From Echinococcus granulosus (taxonomy: Eukaryota > Platyhelminthes > Cestoda > Cyclophyllidea > Taeniidae): DNA of 64,000 nt. The notes under the pieces were generated by a model. It saw only the letters and a program-made list of their open reading frames with translations. It was not told the DNA's origin and ran no database searches. Position 1 is the stretch's first letter. Each line of letters opens with the position of its first letter. The translations under genes were made by a program, and so were the position numbers. The stretch is from contig NW_020170465.1 in the NCBI RefSeq assembly GCF_000524195.1, positions 127,795-191,794 on the forward strand, written 5' to 3'. This document shows, piece after piece, positions 52,201-61,842 of this stretch.

Positions 52201-55200
52201 AAGCAAAAATAATTAATAATGGTACGTGCGTGTTCGTTTTCAACAAGTACTTTTTAAGTCTTTGTGAATTTTCTTTCCTGAAATCCCAAGTTTTGGTTTA
52301 CTGCTTGAAATAGTTGGACAAAATAGGAGATTTTGAATGGTTCACCGGTTTTCCCCTTCATTTTTGAGTTGTCAACGAAACTGCGTTGAATGTTGACTAT
52401 CTCGTCTAAGATGCATACATTGAAGGGTGTTACCTTTCTTGCCTCTTTTTGATCATACTCCTCCTTCATGGTCATCAGGACAACTACCATTAAAATTGAA
52501 GTGCAAGCGTTTAATACAAAGTCCTCTTGGAGAAATCAGATTCTTGGAAGATCGTTTCACTGTGTACACTTGAGGTTAAGTTTTCAAATCGGATTCTTTA
52601 CATTTTATTGCTAACTGCGGACGTAAATATGAATTTGATGATACTGGATCGCAGGGTTGTGGCTGCACCGTTTTAAATCCTCGCGGCAGTCTGACGGAAG
52701 TCGCTTGACAGCTATCACTTTGGCTCCCATGACCAGAGGCAATTTCATAAGCCGAAGAATAGATCTCTACCAATTTCGAAATGGTTAATGTGACTAATGT
52801 CAACTTCGATTGTTCTTGAAGTGCTAGACACCAAGACATGTGACTGCTGTGATAGAGCTCGGATTCCTGCTATTTTAGGCTTTTTTAAAAATCAAATTAG
52901 CCTCAGTTTTTAAATTGTAAAGAAGTAAAGACTCGAAAGTAGTGCATTTCGACAAATACCGCGTCTTTTGCTCGCATAAATCCTCACCATTACAAAACAG
53001 ATGTCGTCCAAGCTTGGAATGTGAAAGGTCGACGCCGCATCTTTCAGCTTTGAAGTTAAATGTCTATGGCAATTTGCGTTCTTGAAAGGATGTAGTTTTC
53101 GAAGAAGTTGAAGCGCCGGGAAGGGAAAGGGGGCACTAACGGCACGTGAATGTCCACTTTTTCAGGAAACTCTGTAAGTCTCCTTCTTAAGTTTCAAGAT
53201 CTTTGTGATTCGAAAGCATCTCCAAGTAATTAAACAATGTGCTGACCCACCTGAAATTCACTAAACCGTTCTTCTTTGTTTCTTCCCAAGTAATCTGTAG
53301 CACTGGTCTTAATATCTTTGACATTAACTTCATGTATGTTTACGACGTTTGTTTTACTGACGTATTTCTTACCCTCTTTTCACTAGATTTGCGTCATTAC
53401 CAACGATTTGCTTGCGGCTGTACCACCGGTCTTGATAATGTCGCTTTCTAGCTTACCCTGATAGGTCACATTTGTAGTAATTGATGGTACGGAGCCTTGA
53501 GTCGTTTACAACTACTTTTTCCATAAAGACTGCACAATTTGGGGGTACGTCCGATTCACTAAATTGTGGAGAACAGTTGTGAAAGCCGTGATGTCCACTG
53601 CGGAAGCGAAATTGGGAAGACGTCGAGTTCCGCCAATTTAAAGAAACTGTTGCATTAGAAATTTGTTCGTTTACACTACCGAATTTCAAATAAACTGAGT
53701 ATTAAAGTTTCTTTTCGGCTGACATTAGTCATTGCGACTTTCCTGAGGTTGAAAGTCATAAGGCTAGGGCAGAATATGTAACGCCGACGTACAGAGGGTG
53801 CTGGCATGGCTCGAAGGGCATGTCGCCCAGCGGAAATACAGAGGCAAAGCCTAACTGCTCGAAGAGTCAAACGACCAATCAAAGTACTACAGTTTAATTT
53901 CAAGAGGACCTGTGGTTGCTTATAGATTCCCCATACTTAAAATATGTAATCCTGACAACTGGTTGTGTCTCTTGCGTGGTCTATTCTTTGTGTCAAGACC
54001 AGTTGCATCGATGTCTACCAACAGTTGTGTATCGCCAATTTCTTTTCTGTTCGAGGCTGAAATTCAAATGGTTTATTTTCGTCGTTCTCTCTTTTTAAGA
54101 ATTACGCGATACATAGTCCTTTTTCAAAGCGATCGGGAAGTGGATTTGTTTTTAAGAAATTAACCTCGCAGTCAGATACTTGGACTAATGTACTTAACTC
54201 GCTAGTATGCTTTTACTTATATGTGTAATTGGTATAAATTTCACTGACTCGATGCGATCAAGGGCATATCTTATGACAGCAGTTCAGGCGTCTATTTACA
54301 CATCTAGATGTCATTTTAAGGAAGTCGATTGTGTTCTAGAGGGGTACCACGATAGTGATGTAGTATGTGTCATCGTGGAAGCTTCAAATTCAAAAATAAT
54401 CGAAGCCACTCAATTAAGTAATTTGATCCTCCGAGGTAGTTGCAGTGTTGGGCTAAGATAAGGCGCCACGATAGAGACAAATGATCACCTTGTTTATCTA
54501 ACTGTGTCTGCTTGTGTTGTTATAGACTACCGCGCTCCTTTGTGATCTTTTTCCACGAGACTCTCTGCGCTGCGAGTAACCATTCCCCACCCACGACGGC
54601 GATGATACAGCGCAGTTTCGGTGAGACTGTTGAAGACGCGATGGCCCAGTGGAAGCGACTTTCCCCAGAAGAGCGTCGCGTAAGTCACCGTTCATTCATC
54701 TCTCCTCATTCCTCTCTCTTCCCCCTTTTGATCTCTCACTTTTTCTTTATTCACTCTCCTCTCTCCTTTGTGCTTTCTCGCTTTTGTGAATTGAGTCCGT
54801 GTATTAAGCACAGATATGGTCTAACAGCTTTCTAAGGATTGGCCTAAGTCTTGGTTTCTTGTGATCCCACTTGAACACCAAACAAGACAATAACTTTGGA
54901 GTAGTTTGGGTTAAATCGGTTGTTGAGGTCTCTCACTTTTATGCCCTGAAAGGACCTTAACACGGAGGGAAATATCAACATGCATGTGATGCATCATAAG
55001 GGGAAATTGACCGCTCCAAAAAGCTCGCAAAAGGAGGATTTTGGATTTTCCAAAATGATATAAATTCTTCAAACGTGAAATTAAAAACACCTCCGGCACA
55101 TTTCCGCGTAAAAAATCTAGGGGAGTTTTTTTGCCTCATCTTGAAGGTGTGTCCTGTGTCTACGTCTACTGTTCCATCGTCTTCGTAGACGGAATAGTTC

Positions 55201-58200
55201 AATGAGGGGTTGATTATATCTTCCCCGTCTGTGGAGCGGGGAGCACAGATGGTTGTAGTTTTTGTAAGGCGTCCATTGGTATAGTGCCATGTCGAGCTGT
55301 TAGTTCTTCAGCACGCCGCAGGAACAACTGGTTTCGGTGCCGATTCCGACATTTATGTACAATTTGACCAGCACTTTAATGGTTGTGTGTAGGGCGATAT
55401 TTGCTTAAAAGTGCGCCGAATTTCCCACTGGGTGGCTTTCGGAGTAGTTTTGTGGTCCTGTAATCGTCACGGTCTTAGCTGAGCAAAGTCTACATCCTAC
55501 TACCCCCTCGGCTGGTGATTGTCCTTTCCAAACTATCTTTTAGAGGCGCCTGGTAAGGCTGTAATAACTCCTACAGGATGTTACCAGTTGCCTACTTTCG
55601 TGACTTCAGTAGTCTGCTTGAATATGTATACTACTCTGCTTCCCCATCCGACGGGGGGTAATAAGGTGAGGAACGATATGAGTGGTGACAAGAAAAGTCA
55701 CAGAATTCTTGGAAAGTGGCTGTAGTCCGTTGACTCTGACCGACGTCTCTGAGGCTTCCTATTGACTGGAAGTCGGACAAGCATTTGATGTCGTAACCAT
55801 GCTCCCTCTGCCCAAGGTCAAAGTAGAAAAATGTTTCAACTGTGTGTGAAGTTTAGTCTAATTCTAAAAATAGGTGATTGATCTTATGCCTAGGAAAAAG
55901 TATATTCCCGTGATCAGGAAGTTTTGGATACGGTAGATTTAAACGTCACACTTGCGAGATGGCATTGTCATTGTGCCTGAATTGGTGTAAACTTCGTGGC
56001 ACTTCTGTTTGCAGTTGGTGCTCCACTGCTCCACTATCACCATAGTAAAATTTTGTCAAGCCTGTCTCGTTACTGAATGTGGCAGTCTCAATTAACACTC
56101 AAGTTGTCTCGAAGCAACGCTAACAAAGTTGAAACCTGGGTTGATTTGGGACTGTCTTGCTTTCTGGAATTCCAGTCGCAAATAGGCTCAGTTGAACAAG
56201 TCGGCGTAGATATCCCCATAACCAGATCTTTTTTTAAAAGGCTTACCTTGGTATTGCTTTCTTTGTTACTTCTTCCTCCTAAGGTGGTACAAGATTAGGT
56301 AAATTCAGGACTATCGTGATTAGAGTTTCTGCTGCTTGTAAGGGTCTAGTGGGCGATAATTGATGTGGTCTGCGATTGTGTTTCCGTGAAGTGAGTTTAT
56401 GGCTTATGAAGAATTTTTCTCTGTGATTTTAATTGAGGCGAAATTGCAACTAAGAAGCGGAGTTTAGTTGGAGAAGGGCGAATAAATCGCATAAAGCTAA
56501 CCCGTACTCTTGAATTGAAGTGATTGTGATTCAATCTGTGGGCATGCTTCTATGATCACCAATTTGTTGGAAGTGTGATTCATTTAAGATGCAGACCTGC
56601 ATGTCGGTCATCATCCAGTAGTAGCGATCATTGTGTCGCCTGTGATTTCCATGTTTCTTTGAATAATGAGAAGACGAAGAGCCTCTGATTCAATATATTT
56701 TCGGTGAAAGCGTTTGTCCCGAAGACGAGGTGCCTCATATTTGACTGTCATCTCACGTGGTGTCACTTTGGTCAACCATCCCAAGCGGCAATATGAAAGT
56801 TTATTTCTCTAGAGGAATGGAGGGCGTAGAGACTTTGTCTTTCATTGTCAAATTCATTTATCTTGCTTTGGTAATCCGACTCCAGTACCTCTTTGTCGGT
56901 ATGATAATCTCCCTTCGCCAAAGTGTTTTGTCAATTCTTGCCAGACCAAGAGGTAGTTTGCCAAAGCATAGTTTTTGAGAGATGCTGAGATATTGTTTCG
57001 TGGTTTAAAGGCGTTGTCCTCTTTTGTTGTGTGCATGTTTTATAGGTTTACCGGAAACGAGCTTTACATTCGAAGGCCTCCTACACCCAGCATTTGCTTG
57101 ATCATCGCGCCAAACTTCGAACAGTGGTAAGGCGTCCTCTTTTGTTTCCTTTTCGTTGCTTGTGTTTTCCATGTTTGAATTCTGTCAAATTTTGCTGAAA
57201 ATGGAATAGGTGCATTGGATAATGGTTTTGAATTGCCTAATTGAAAAAAATACAAACTCACGATTTTCTGTGCTTGGACGTTGTCATCGCCTTTCGGTTG
57301 TCTCACGTTACAGATTCGTCGAACTCAGAGAGAAGAATCGCGATCGCTTTCTTTATCATTCCCATTAAAGCTTATTTCCTTGGAATCTAATATCTCATCA
57401 TTTTTGCAGATTTTGTTGATTTTCCGTTAGAAATAGGAAGCCCATTTCAAGTGATCCTTTCGAATGGTCTAATTAGGAGCTGAAGACTGCAATTTCTATA
57501 CCAGGATGTTGCCATCCGTCATAAACTGTTTCACCATACCTTTGTGGTAAAGTCTGTTGGAACCAACATACTTGTTTTTAAGGTTTTCTCAGCTTTTTTC
57601 TATTTGTTCTTTTGAAACAAATATTCCTTATTTTAGTGTTCTCTATGTTGCCGCATTTCTCGGCTTTAGCTGTTACCGGGTGTAAAAATAGTGAATTACG
57701 CAACTGTTTTGTTTGCTTTATTTGGAAGTAAAATGTCAAATTTCCACTTAAGTACTACCGTCAAATTTCACTCTGAAGTTAGCTGATAAAGCAGATGGCA
57801 TCGTTGGAATGCTGTTTATCTTGTTGAAGCGAGCCCTTGTTCCTCCTAATGTCCGTTTGCTGGACTTTATGGAATCGTTAAACTCTTGCTTTCTCGGGCA
57901 TCTCTTCATTTTATTCACATGGGAGGAGTATCTTCTGCTCTTGAAAGTGATTTCCTTAATCACATTGATAGATTTCTTGTAGTGCTGAATAATGATTGGC
58001 AGCTGTCTTGGTTTGGATAATCTGACGTTGTTAAAGCATTGCTAATTATCAATGTGTGTTATAATATGTAGTACTTTAGTTATTAGTTCAACTCTTCGTT
58101 TGGTTTTTGCGGAGAGGCCTCGCTTTTGTGCTTTCGCTAAGCAGAATGGCCTCTGGGCCATGTTGGTACACCGGCAATTCATATTCTGTTCTAGTATTAC

Positions 58201-61200
58201 GTCTTTCTACTTCGGGAAAGACTTGGGGCGCTATAACGATAAGTCAGTGTTGTAGCAAAATGCCTTTCATCTTTTGAAATGACCTCCAATTACTTTTGCA
58301 AAATCATGTTGAAGAACGGAAAAACGAGGCTCTCAGTCTTGTAGTAATGTAATATTACAAGCATGCATTATAGTTACCAGGCCTTTGTGGTTATTGTATT
58401 ATCGTCGTAGAGTTTTCAAGCTCATCTAGGTGTCGAAGATCGATGTGGGAATGAATAATGCTATAGTGTCCCAAGCCTTTTCTGAAGACGGAGGAAGTCA
58501 TAAGGTGAGAGCAAAATATGCGTTGCTGAGGTGCATAAGGGCTGGGGGTCTACTGGCATGGCTTGGAGGCCATTCCGTCCAGCAAAAGTACAAAGACAGA
58601 GGTTTGAGTGCCCGCAGAACCTAAACGAGGTGTTAGACAAATACCCTGACTACTATGATACATTTGAAATGCTCATCTTGGAGCAAGAAACCACAAATTC
58701 TCCACTTCTGATGACGTTTCTTTTTAACTTATATTGAAAACTTGTGGTCAACTTCAGCTGAAATTGAACTCTCGATTTTTCCGTGGCTTTGATGGAACCG
58801 TGTCGATATTGTGATGCCGTTTATGCTACCCTTTTTAAGTGATACAGACAATCATCTTGTCCGCAACCTTTTTCGATGCATTAATTGTTGGAAATTTGTA
58901 TTTTGGGGTTTTGTTTATAGAACTTATGCATGTCACTTGCAGACAGAGTTTTTAGGGGCAGACGTCAGTCGTATGTAAACACCGGACTACAAATAACTCC
59001 ACACATCATTAAAATAGTGACACATGAGACTCAAATCAAGAAGTTCAACCACCCAAGAGACTTAGTACTTATTTGTTTTCGTTTCCGCAATCCGTGTTGA
59101 CAATGTGTGGAAAGCCTTCATCATGTGCGATATCACTTGTTGTGATGTTGGTGATGGTGTCTTCAACGCCTTTCCCTTTTGAGAAAATGAAGTCAGTGGC
59201 TAGGGTGTACTCTATTAGTGATGAACGCTTGCAGCGTCTTGGTCAGTCTCAAGGCAGATGACACATCTTTAGCACCTTCAGGAGGGTGAATGGCGTCAGC
59301 TTCACCAAATAAATAACATCAGGGGATGGAATGCTGAATAGTGCGGGAATGAAGTAAACCGGCCTTATCCTGTTTGCTTTACCTCCAAAGTGCTTTCCAG
59401 GTCTGCTTCTGTTTAGAAAGTCTATCAGTTTCTCAGATTCGAATATCCCAATTACCACTTTCGGCTTAACTGTTCAAATATTGGTACCCAAGCTACTGGT
59501 AATAATCTACAGATAATTTGCAGTGAAATTAGTTGAATCATCCCTACGTGGCGAATGAATTACCAACATCATTCATGCAGCCTTTCAGGTGAAGCCTTGG
59601 AGACGATCTGCCTTACACGACTGGTGACTATCCTTTTCTTGATACTTGTAACAATGATGCTATTTGGAGTAGTTCTTGTAGCGACCAGGAGGTGAAACAA
59701 GTTCATCTTCCTTTAGTCCGTGCGAAGAATTCGAGCAGCTATGATTTCGGGTCCTACAATAAGGGGCGCGTGACAAACGTTGCTGCTAACTTTCCAGCCA
59801 TCTATGTGCTGGATTTTGGGTTTTTTTGTGCCAATAAATACGGAACATGCACCATAATTCGGGTTCATAATTCTGAATAACAAGCTTATCTTCCGACCAT
59901 CGCTGGCTTCCATTTCACGTGGAAGTGAAATCCTTCTAGCTATTCAGCTTTGCTTTTCTTCCCAGGTTGCGGAACCAAACGGTTCAACAATGCTGCTGGT
60001 GGATTAATAGCAGCATCAAACCCTACTGTCGCTGTGTTTCACTCATAATTTGAGAGAGGTGGACCGTCCATTTGTCTTTGGCTAACTTTGTAGGCTTCGC
60101 AAAATACCCCCCGGTGTACCAATCCACCTTGCCAACAAGCTGTGGTGTTTGACTCTCGCTGGAATTTGAACTACTGCTCCGCAGCCTGTCTCGTGGCCAA
60201 TTGCAAGAAAACCTTCAAGGCGTGGCTTGGATCTAAGCCTCCCCCCACCGACACTCAAATTCCTCCTCTTCTAGCCCCTCTGTCTGTCACCGTGACGACG
60301 GTAACAGACGCCGTCAAGGTCGATCCCGTAGGTTCAGCGCTCGTACTTTTTCTCCCAATTGTCATTGTCTGAACGTCACTTACTGTGTGCGTGTGTGCAT
60401 TTGACTGCTCGTCCCTTTGAATCGTGTCCAAAACAATTTTTGAATGTGTTTGGGTCGTCATTGACTCTACTGTTCGTGCCATGTTTGAAATGGTATAGTC
60501 TGGACTCTACGCTCAACTCATCTGGCTGACTGGTTTTAGCATTTCATATCTTTTTTGTTTGCTGTGATGTTGCATCCAAGTAGCACATTTGATATCACGG
60601 CACCTTTCTCAGAGGAAACTCCACCATTACGGCCCATATTTTACTGTTCTAGTGGACACCAACAGGAATGTATTTGTCTTCATCTATAATAACTTCCAAT
60701 TTCCCACAGTCACTTATTGTCAACTGGCAACCCGTCACATATGTGTGACGTTCCTGTAACGGACTCATAGTAGTAGTAATTGCATTGAATTCGTTATTTG
60801 CGTTTTGCCACAATTTATTTTAGGGTTGTGGTAATTTTTTTTCTCTGGATGGGAATCGACCTTACCCTTTTGCTGGTCTGTTGCTGAAAAATGTTGAGAA
60901 ACTATGCTGATTTGTTTGATTTGGTCAAATATTCAGTGATTTTTTCCCCAAAATGTGCGCTTTGAAAACGGAATGTTGTTTGCATATACCCGGAAATTTC
61001 CTCATTTCACGGGTCTGCTGTGTTCATTTGGGTGGCTTGCTTTACTATTACCCAAAGGTCTTTTTCCTGTATTCATCTTATATGGAACTATGCTATTTTC
61101 CAAAGTTATATAAATGAATGAAATAGTCCAATGTATTAATAAAAATAAACTTACTTGAAGCCGCCATTCGCTTTATCTGAAACATGGCGCACGGTGTTTG

Positions 61201-61610
61201 CTATCTATCATTTATCATTGGTCCCAAAGTTTTCACAGATGGGTGAGTCTCAAGACAAATAGAGATATTCCAACCTCAAGTATGGGCATGGCGTTCTTGG
61301 TTATATTTGTTCAAATTTAGGTCCACTAGGCTTATCGTTACTTTTGGTTGACATTCGTGATTACCCAATTATTGTCATATTTATTTGAACTTAGAATGGA
61401 GGTCCGCCTGCCGAGAAAGAGTCTCCTTCGAATCCAATGGACTCAAGCGAGAGAAATCCTGTTAAGCCCACCGAGTCGCTGACTGTGGAGGTGGGTGCGG
61501 GCGATCAAGATCGATTTCGCGGGAACCTGTTCGATCGCATCCAGAACCAGCCCTTGGCGTCGTCAAACCGTTCGACAGGAGATATTCAACCTCAGAAAGA
61601 CTGTTCATAA
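46071..61610 (+). CDS. TOX-like: TOX-family HMG-box protein, seven coding exons
   Basis: Nuclear HMG-box protein; TOX proteins bind DNA in a structure-dependent way and regulate transcription. Joined exons: 46071-46205, 48901-49089, 49963-50033, 54526-54679, 57046-57126, 60094-60327, 61395-61610, giving 359 residues with compatible phases throughout. Residues ~1-60 are acidic; VIDLT at 62-66 is followed by Ser/Asp/Glu; ~134-207 is an HMG box with LPRSFVIFF at its start, FGE, then WKRLSPEERR, VYRKR and YTQHLLDHRAKL. Residues 218-247 carry C-x4-C-x14-C-x3-C-x4-C with WNLNYC and a final FKAWL, the same spacing I recall for the vertebrate TOX/TOX4 C-terminal motif. The HMG box is followed by the Cys cluster after only ~10 residues, much less than in vertebrates, so a small exon may be missed. 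Least certain points: the first exon-exon junction and the start. LAP follows 121 bp downstream. Confidence 0.85.
48901..49089 (+). CDS. TOX-like: TOX-like exon 2 (Ser/acid-rich, VIDLT motif)
   Basis: Sixty-three codons, phase 0 at both ends. The acceptor is CTGCCTTTTAG|TCG and the donor AAG|GTACGT, both close to consensus. The peptide contains GVIDLTNESTPPPSSDSS, then SDTDEPNEKKEEK. VIDLT followed by Ser and acidic residues is the classic form of a SUMO-interacting motif. Low-complexity composition agrees with the unstructured N-terminal half of TOX proteins. An internal ATG (codon 3) could serve as an alternative start. Confidence 0.75.
49963..50033 (+). CDS. TOX-like: TOX-like exon 3 (lead-in to HMG box)
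   Basis: A 71-base exon. The acceptor is a strong pyrimidine tract (TTTTCTCTTTTAG) ending at 49962, and the donor is AAA|GTGAGT. It starts in phase 0 and leaves two bases that join the first base of exon 4, so it is the exon that brings the HMG box into frame. The peptide runs LLNSSTLQQLRRAHSSS and ends FEEKEK, joining LPRSFVIFF. A second acceptor 14 bases downstream (CCAG at 49973-49976) would break the frame with exon 4. No homology was used; support is splice sites and phase. Confidence 0.65.
53732..53885 (+). repeat. repeat R1, 3' part (in TOX-like intron 3)
   Basis: CTTTCCTGAGGTTGAAAGTC, GGCAGAATATGTAACGCCG, GCTGGCATGGCTCGAAGGGC and AAATACAGAGGCAAAGCCT follow the order seen in the other R1 3' ends. 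Confidence 0.6.
54526..54679 (+). CDS. TOX-like: TOX-like exon 4 (HMG box, N-terminal two thirds)
   Basis: A 154-base exon with acceptor TTGTTATAG and donor CGC|GTAAGT. It encodes LPRSFVIFFHETL, a short variable loop, FGETVEDAMAQWKRL and SPEERR. This aligns with TOX HMG boxes at the P-x-S-x-x-x-FF start of helix 1, the FGE before helix 2, and the W in helix 2 followed by L-x-x-E-x-[KR]. The first base completes a Lys codon from exon 3 and the exon ends in phase 0. Confidence 0.88.
57046..57126 (+). CDS. TOX-like: TOX-like exon 5 (HMG box helix 3)
   Basis: Twenty-seven codons, phase 0 to phase 0, acceptor TTTTATAG and donor GTG|GTAAGG. It encodes VYRKRALHSKASYTQHL followed by LDHRAKLRTV. The pattern VY+++....K..Y...L..+RA.L matches the last helix of TOX HMG boxes, where a Y-x-x-x-L-x-x-[YH]-R-A-x-L arrangement closes the domain. 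Confidence 0.85.
58111..58640 (+). repeat. repeat R1, long copy (in TOX-like intron 5)
   Basis: The 5' part has TTTCGCTAAGCAGAATGG, CTCTGGGCCATGTTGG and TTCGGGAAAGACTTGGGGCG. The 3' part has CTTTTCTGAAGACGGAGG, TGGCATGGCTTGGAGGCC and TTTGAGTGCCCGCAGAACC. It has the same two-ended arrangement as the 43.8-kb copy. Confidence 0.65.
60094..60327 (+). CDS. TOX-like: TOX-like exon 6 (C-terminal cysteine cluster)
   Basis: Seventy-eight codons in phase 0, acceptor ACTTTGTAG and donor CCC|GTAGGT. Five cysteines are spaced C-x4-C-x14-C-x3-C-x4-C, with W-x-x-x-YC and a terminal FKAWL. This is the conserved C-terminal block of TOX3/TOX4-type proteins and makes the family call secure. After the cluster comes a Pro/Thr/Val-rich segment (GSKPPPTDTQIPPLLAP). 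Confidence 0.88.
60734..60749. repeat. dispersed palindrome GTCAC-N6-GTGAC, copy 5 (in TOX-like intron 6)
   Basis: GTCAC, spacer ATATGT, GTGAC. The extended arms are CGTCACA/TGTGACG. It lies in the intron between TOX-like exons 6 and 7. Confidence 0.8.
61395..61610 (+). CDS. TOX-like: TOX-like exon 7 (C-terminal tail and stop)
   Basis: Seventy-one codons plus TAA at 61608-61610. The acceptor is GAACTTAG|AAT, less pyrimidine-rich than the others. The peptide (NGGPPAEKESPSNPMDS..., ending DIQPQKDCS) is hydrophilic and Ser/Pro/acid-rich with no recognised domain. It is assigned to this gene because it begins in phase 0 as exon 6 requires, stays open to a stop, and has coding-like composition. 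Confidence 0.72.
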   Translation, partial: NGGPPAEKESPSNPMDSSERNPVKPTESLTVEVGAGDQDRFRGNLFDRIQNQPLASSNRSTGDIQPQKDCS

Positions 61611-61671
61611 ATCTGGGAGTGGTGTCAGGTGTTTGTTCTTGTACGAGTTCTGCGCGTTTGTGTAAAACTGT

Positions 61672-61677
61672 AATATA
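61672..61677 (+). terminator. candidate polyadenylation signal of the TOX-like gene
   Basis: AATATA, a known variant of AATAAA, lies about 60 bases after the TOX stop codon and about 25 bases before the CAG acceptor that could start the downstream mRNA. No canonical AATAAA is present in the 121-bp gap. The assignment rests on position only. Confidence 0.3.
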
Positions 61678-61700
61678 TTTGTTTTGTTTAAATCGTCCAG
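61678..61700 (+). other. candidate splice acceptor (possibly spliced-leader) upstream of LAP
   Basis: A T-rich tract (TTTGTTTTGTTTAAATCGTC) ends in CAG at 61698-61700. That leaves a 31-base leader before the LAP start codon, and the first ATG downstream is the LAP start. The position, directly after a probable poly(A) signal, is what a trans-splice acceptor between two genes of one polycistronic transcript would look like. A cis acceptor from an upstream UTR exon or an ordinary promoter are alternatives. Confidence 0.35.
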
Positions 61701-61731
61701 TAAGAGCACGTTATTTGCGCGCTACCGTCGC

Positions 61732-61842
61732 ATGTTTTCCAAAATGCGGGGAGGTTTGGGGTTGTTGGTCCCTGCTAGTCTGGGCCGTATTTGCTTATCC
61801 AAACGGCATTTTTCAGAGGAAAGCAGTGAATACCAACGTGAA
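61732..61842 (+). CDS. LAP3: LAP exon 1 (mitochondrial presequence)
   Basis: Thirty-seven codons from the first ATG after the CAG at 61700. There is no upstream in-frame ATG in the leader. The peptide begins MFSKMRGGLGLLVPASLGR and has no acidic residue before position 29, as expected of a mitochondrial targeting helix. The donor GAA|GTATTT is weak, but it ends in phase 0 as the next exon requires. Confidence 0.8.

Noticed and set aside
59966..59998. Possible 33-nt cassette exon (VAEPNGSTMLL) between TOX-like exons 5 and 6
   Set aside because: Phase fits and the acceptor TTCCCAG is good, but the donor CTG|GTGGAT is poor and no homology supports it.
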